Shown: piece after piece, positions 6,601 through 7,658 of the stretch | Position numbering within the stretch: position 1 is the first letter of the stretch | Layout: every line of letters starts with the position of its first letter | Assembly (NCBI GenBank): GCA_021107375.1 | Contig: JAIOSY010000234.1 | Location: 1 to 7,658, forward strand | DNA from: Sulfurimonas sp. | Lineage (GTDB): Bacteria; Campylobacterota; Campylobacteria; Campylobacterales; Sulfurimonadaceae | DNA: 7,658 nt | Direction of reading: 5' to 3' | Made by a program: the position numbers and the translations under genes | The notes under the pieces: model-generated | The model's database searches: none | The model's input: the letters and a program-made list of their open reading frames with translations, nothing else | What the model was told of the DNA's origin: nothing

Positions 6601-7370
6601 AGCAAAAATGTCCTGATTGTGAAGAGTGTCTTCCTGCTTGGTTAGCTGCTTTTGGAGATTTGATGTCTCTTTTATTATGTTTCTTTGTACTTCTTCTTTC
6701 AATGAGTAGTATGGATGCAAAAAAAGTTTCTGAGGCAATAGGGTCACTCTCAGGAGCGATGAGTGTTTTAGAGGGTGGAACTCAAACAGAGATATCAAAA
6801 AAAAGAATACAAGAAGCAACACCAATAGAGTCTCAAGATGAGACAACAGAAACTGTAAATAAAGTTCAACAAGCGATTGGTGATACTAATGAGATGATGG
6901 AAAAAGGTGAAGCTGCAACTATAACATTAGAAGAAGCTCAAGATGGATTTGTTATAGAACTTCCAGCATCTTTACTTTTTAAATCTGGTAGTGCAACTAT
7001 TGAATCTCAAGATACACTTCTTTTTTTAAGAAGAATGGCATTAATTATAGAAGAATTACCGAATGATACAATGGTTAGTGTTCAAGGTCATACTGATAAT
7101 CAAGGACCAGGTGCAAAAAGTCCATTTAAGGATAATTGGGAGCTTTCTTCAGCAAGAGCAATATCGGTTTTGCAAGAACTTATTTTAGATGGTGTAGCAC
7201 CACAAAGGGTTAGTGCTTCAGGCTATGCTGAGTTTAAACCATTGTCAACAAATGCAACAAAGAGTGGAAGAGAAAAAAATCGTAGAGTTGAACTTCATTT
7301 TTATGGTGCAAAAGCAGAAAAAAAATCTAAATCTAAAATTTCAATTTTAGATCAGGCATCAACTAAGTAA
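6594..7370 (+). CDS. motB: Flagellar stator anchor subunit MotB (PomB-like)
   Basis: MotB anchors the stator to peptidoglycan and supplies the ion-binding aspartate. Of 258 residues, the short cytoplasmic N-terminus carries a cysteine cluster C6-x2-C9-x2-C12. One membrane helix follows (about 20-40, LPAWLAAFGDLMSLLLCFF), with the channel aspartate at Asp22. The stretch AWLAAFGDLMSLLLCFFVLLLS is nearer to sodium-type PomB than to proton-type MotB, as I recall those sequences (given here in two parts: AWLAAFGDLM, SLLLCFFVLLLS). An acidic, probably coiled linker (about 45-110) leads to an OmpA-like peptidoglycan-binding domain (about 115-238). That domain has FKSGSATI (129-136), VQGHTDNQG (163-171, Asp168), NWELSSARA (181-189, Arg188) and GREKNRRVEL (225-234). 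The tail is lysine- and serine-rich. The start follows the motA stop closely with a poor SD. The stop overlaps the fliP ATG (TAATG). Confidence 0.95.
   Translation: MGKQKCPDCEECLPAWLAAFGDLMSLLLCFFVLLLSMSSMDAKKVSEAIGSLSGAMSVLEGGTQTEISKKRIQEATPIESQDETTETVNKVQQAIGDTNEMMEKGEAATITLEEAQDGFVIELPASLLFKSGSATIESQDTLLFLRRMALIIEELPNDTMVSVQGHTDNQGPGAKSPFKDNWELSSARAISVLQELILDGVAPQRVSASGYAEFKPLSTNATKSGREKNRRVELHFYGAKAEKKSKSKISILDQASTK
7331..7352. repeat. 10-bp perfect inverted repeat at the end of motB, just before fliP
   Basis: The arms are ATCTAAAATT (7331-7340) and AATTTTAGAT (7343-7352), exact reverse complements separated only by TC. It lies within the last motB codons (KSKISILDQ region), 17 nt before the fliP ATG. 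Just upstream AAATCT is repeated in tandem (7323-7334). The stem is AT-rich and not followed by a T run, so it is not a rho-independent terminator. It may be chance in a low-GC sequence. Confidence 0.5.
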
Positions 7371-7658
7371 TGATAAGAGTTTTTCTTCTTTTTTTAGCTA
7401 TATCAACCTTTTTAGGTGCAGAGCCTATAACTGTTCCAACTATGAATTTTCAATTAGCTGCACCTGATACACCACAACAACTAGTTAGTTCTTTAAATGT
7501 TCTTGTAGTTTTAACTCTTCTATTTTTAGCACCAAGTATGATTCTTGTGATGACAACTTTTACAAGATTTGTAATAGTATTTGGATTTTTAAGACAAGCT
7601 CTTGGTACTCAACAAGTTCCACCAACACAACTTCTGGTTATGCTTGCGATGATACTTA
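7370..7658 (+). CDS. fliP: Flagellar type III export-gate protein FliP, 3' end cut off by the window
   Basis: I translated the frame by hand: 96 full codons from the ATG at 7370-7372, open to the window edge. FliP forms, with FliQ and FliR, the export gate of the flagellar type III secretion apparatus in the inner membrane. The N-terminus looks like a cleavable signal peptide (hydrophobic residues 4-16, likely cleavage after FLGA, about residue 17), as is known for FliP. The diagnostic family region follows: PSMILVMTTFTRFVIVFGFL (residues 58-77), then RQALGTQQVPPTQLLVML. This compares with the MMTSFTR..IVFG.LR.ALGT...PP.Q pattern of other FliP proteins. About 60 percent of the protein lies beyond the window. 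The start overlaps the motB stop as TAATG, with only a distant AGG (7354-7356) upstream, so translation is probably coupled to motB. Confidence 0.93.
   Translation, partial: MIRVFLLFLAISTFLGAEPITVPTMNFQLAAPDTPQQLVSSLNVLVVLTLLFLAPSMILVMTTFTRFVIVFGFLRQALGTQQVPPTQLLVMLAMIL

Noticed and set aside
6544..6846. 100-codon minus-strand open frame
   Set aside because: Antisense across the motA end and the motB start; translation is low complexity and shows no domain.
1..7658. Mobile element, prophage, CRISPR array or defence system
   Set aside because: No transposase, integrase, terminal inverted repeats, spaced direct repeats or defence-type domains; all frames are core housekeeping or motility genes with uniform composition.

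Overview
The window is a strongly AT-rich, densely packed bacterial chromosomal segment, most likely from a Campylobacterota (epsilonproteobacterial) organism close to Sulfurimonas. This rests on the character of the proteins (CoaBC, UppS and GlmU variants, a small periplasmic c-type cytochrome) and on a gene order that, from memory, resembles the Campylobacter block fliP / glmU / dfp(coaBC) / uppS / prepilin peptidase / YjgP-YjgQ permease. Genus is an inference; no rRNA or other marker gene is present.

There are two divergent transcription units. From 5671 down to base 1, the minus strand carries glmU, a small cytochrome c-like gene, coaBC, uppS, a prepilin peptidase gene and a 3'-truncated LptF/LptG-family permease. 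From 5815 to the end, the plus strand carries motA, motB and the first 96 codons of fliP. The 143-bp divergent gap holds a good sigma70-type promoter for glmU and an extended -10 for motA. A second promoter-like element lies in the 73-bp gap upstream of coaBC. No gene-free stretch exceeds 300 bp, and no tRNA, rRNA, CRISPR array, insertion sequence or terminator was seen.

The minus-strand genes centre on the cell envelope. GlmU makes UDP-GlcNAc for peptidoglycan and lipopolysaccharide, UppS makes the undecaprenyl carrier, and the permease belongs to the LPS-export ABC transporter. CoaBC supplies the coenzyme A pathway, and the peptidase processes type IV pilin or pseudopilin precursors. Most junctions overlap or abut (TAATG, TAAATG, an 8-nt overlap), and twice the Shine-Dalgarno of the next gene is written in the Gly-Gly codons at the end of the previous one.

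The plus-strand genes encode the flagellar stator and part of the flagellar export gate. The stator looks like the sodium-type PomA/PomB family rather than the MotA/MotB that I recall from Campylobacter. Most of the window is ordinary housekeeping sequence. The items most worth a second look are the uncharacterised cytochrome-plus-C-terminal-domain protein, the PomAB-like stator, and small structures at the motA/motB and motB/fliP junctions.
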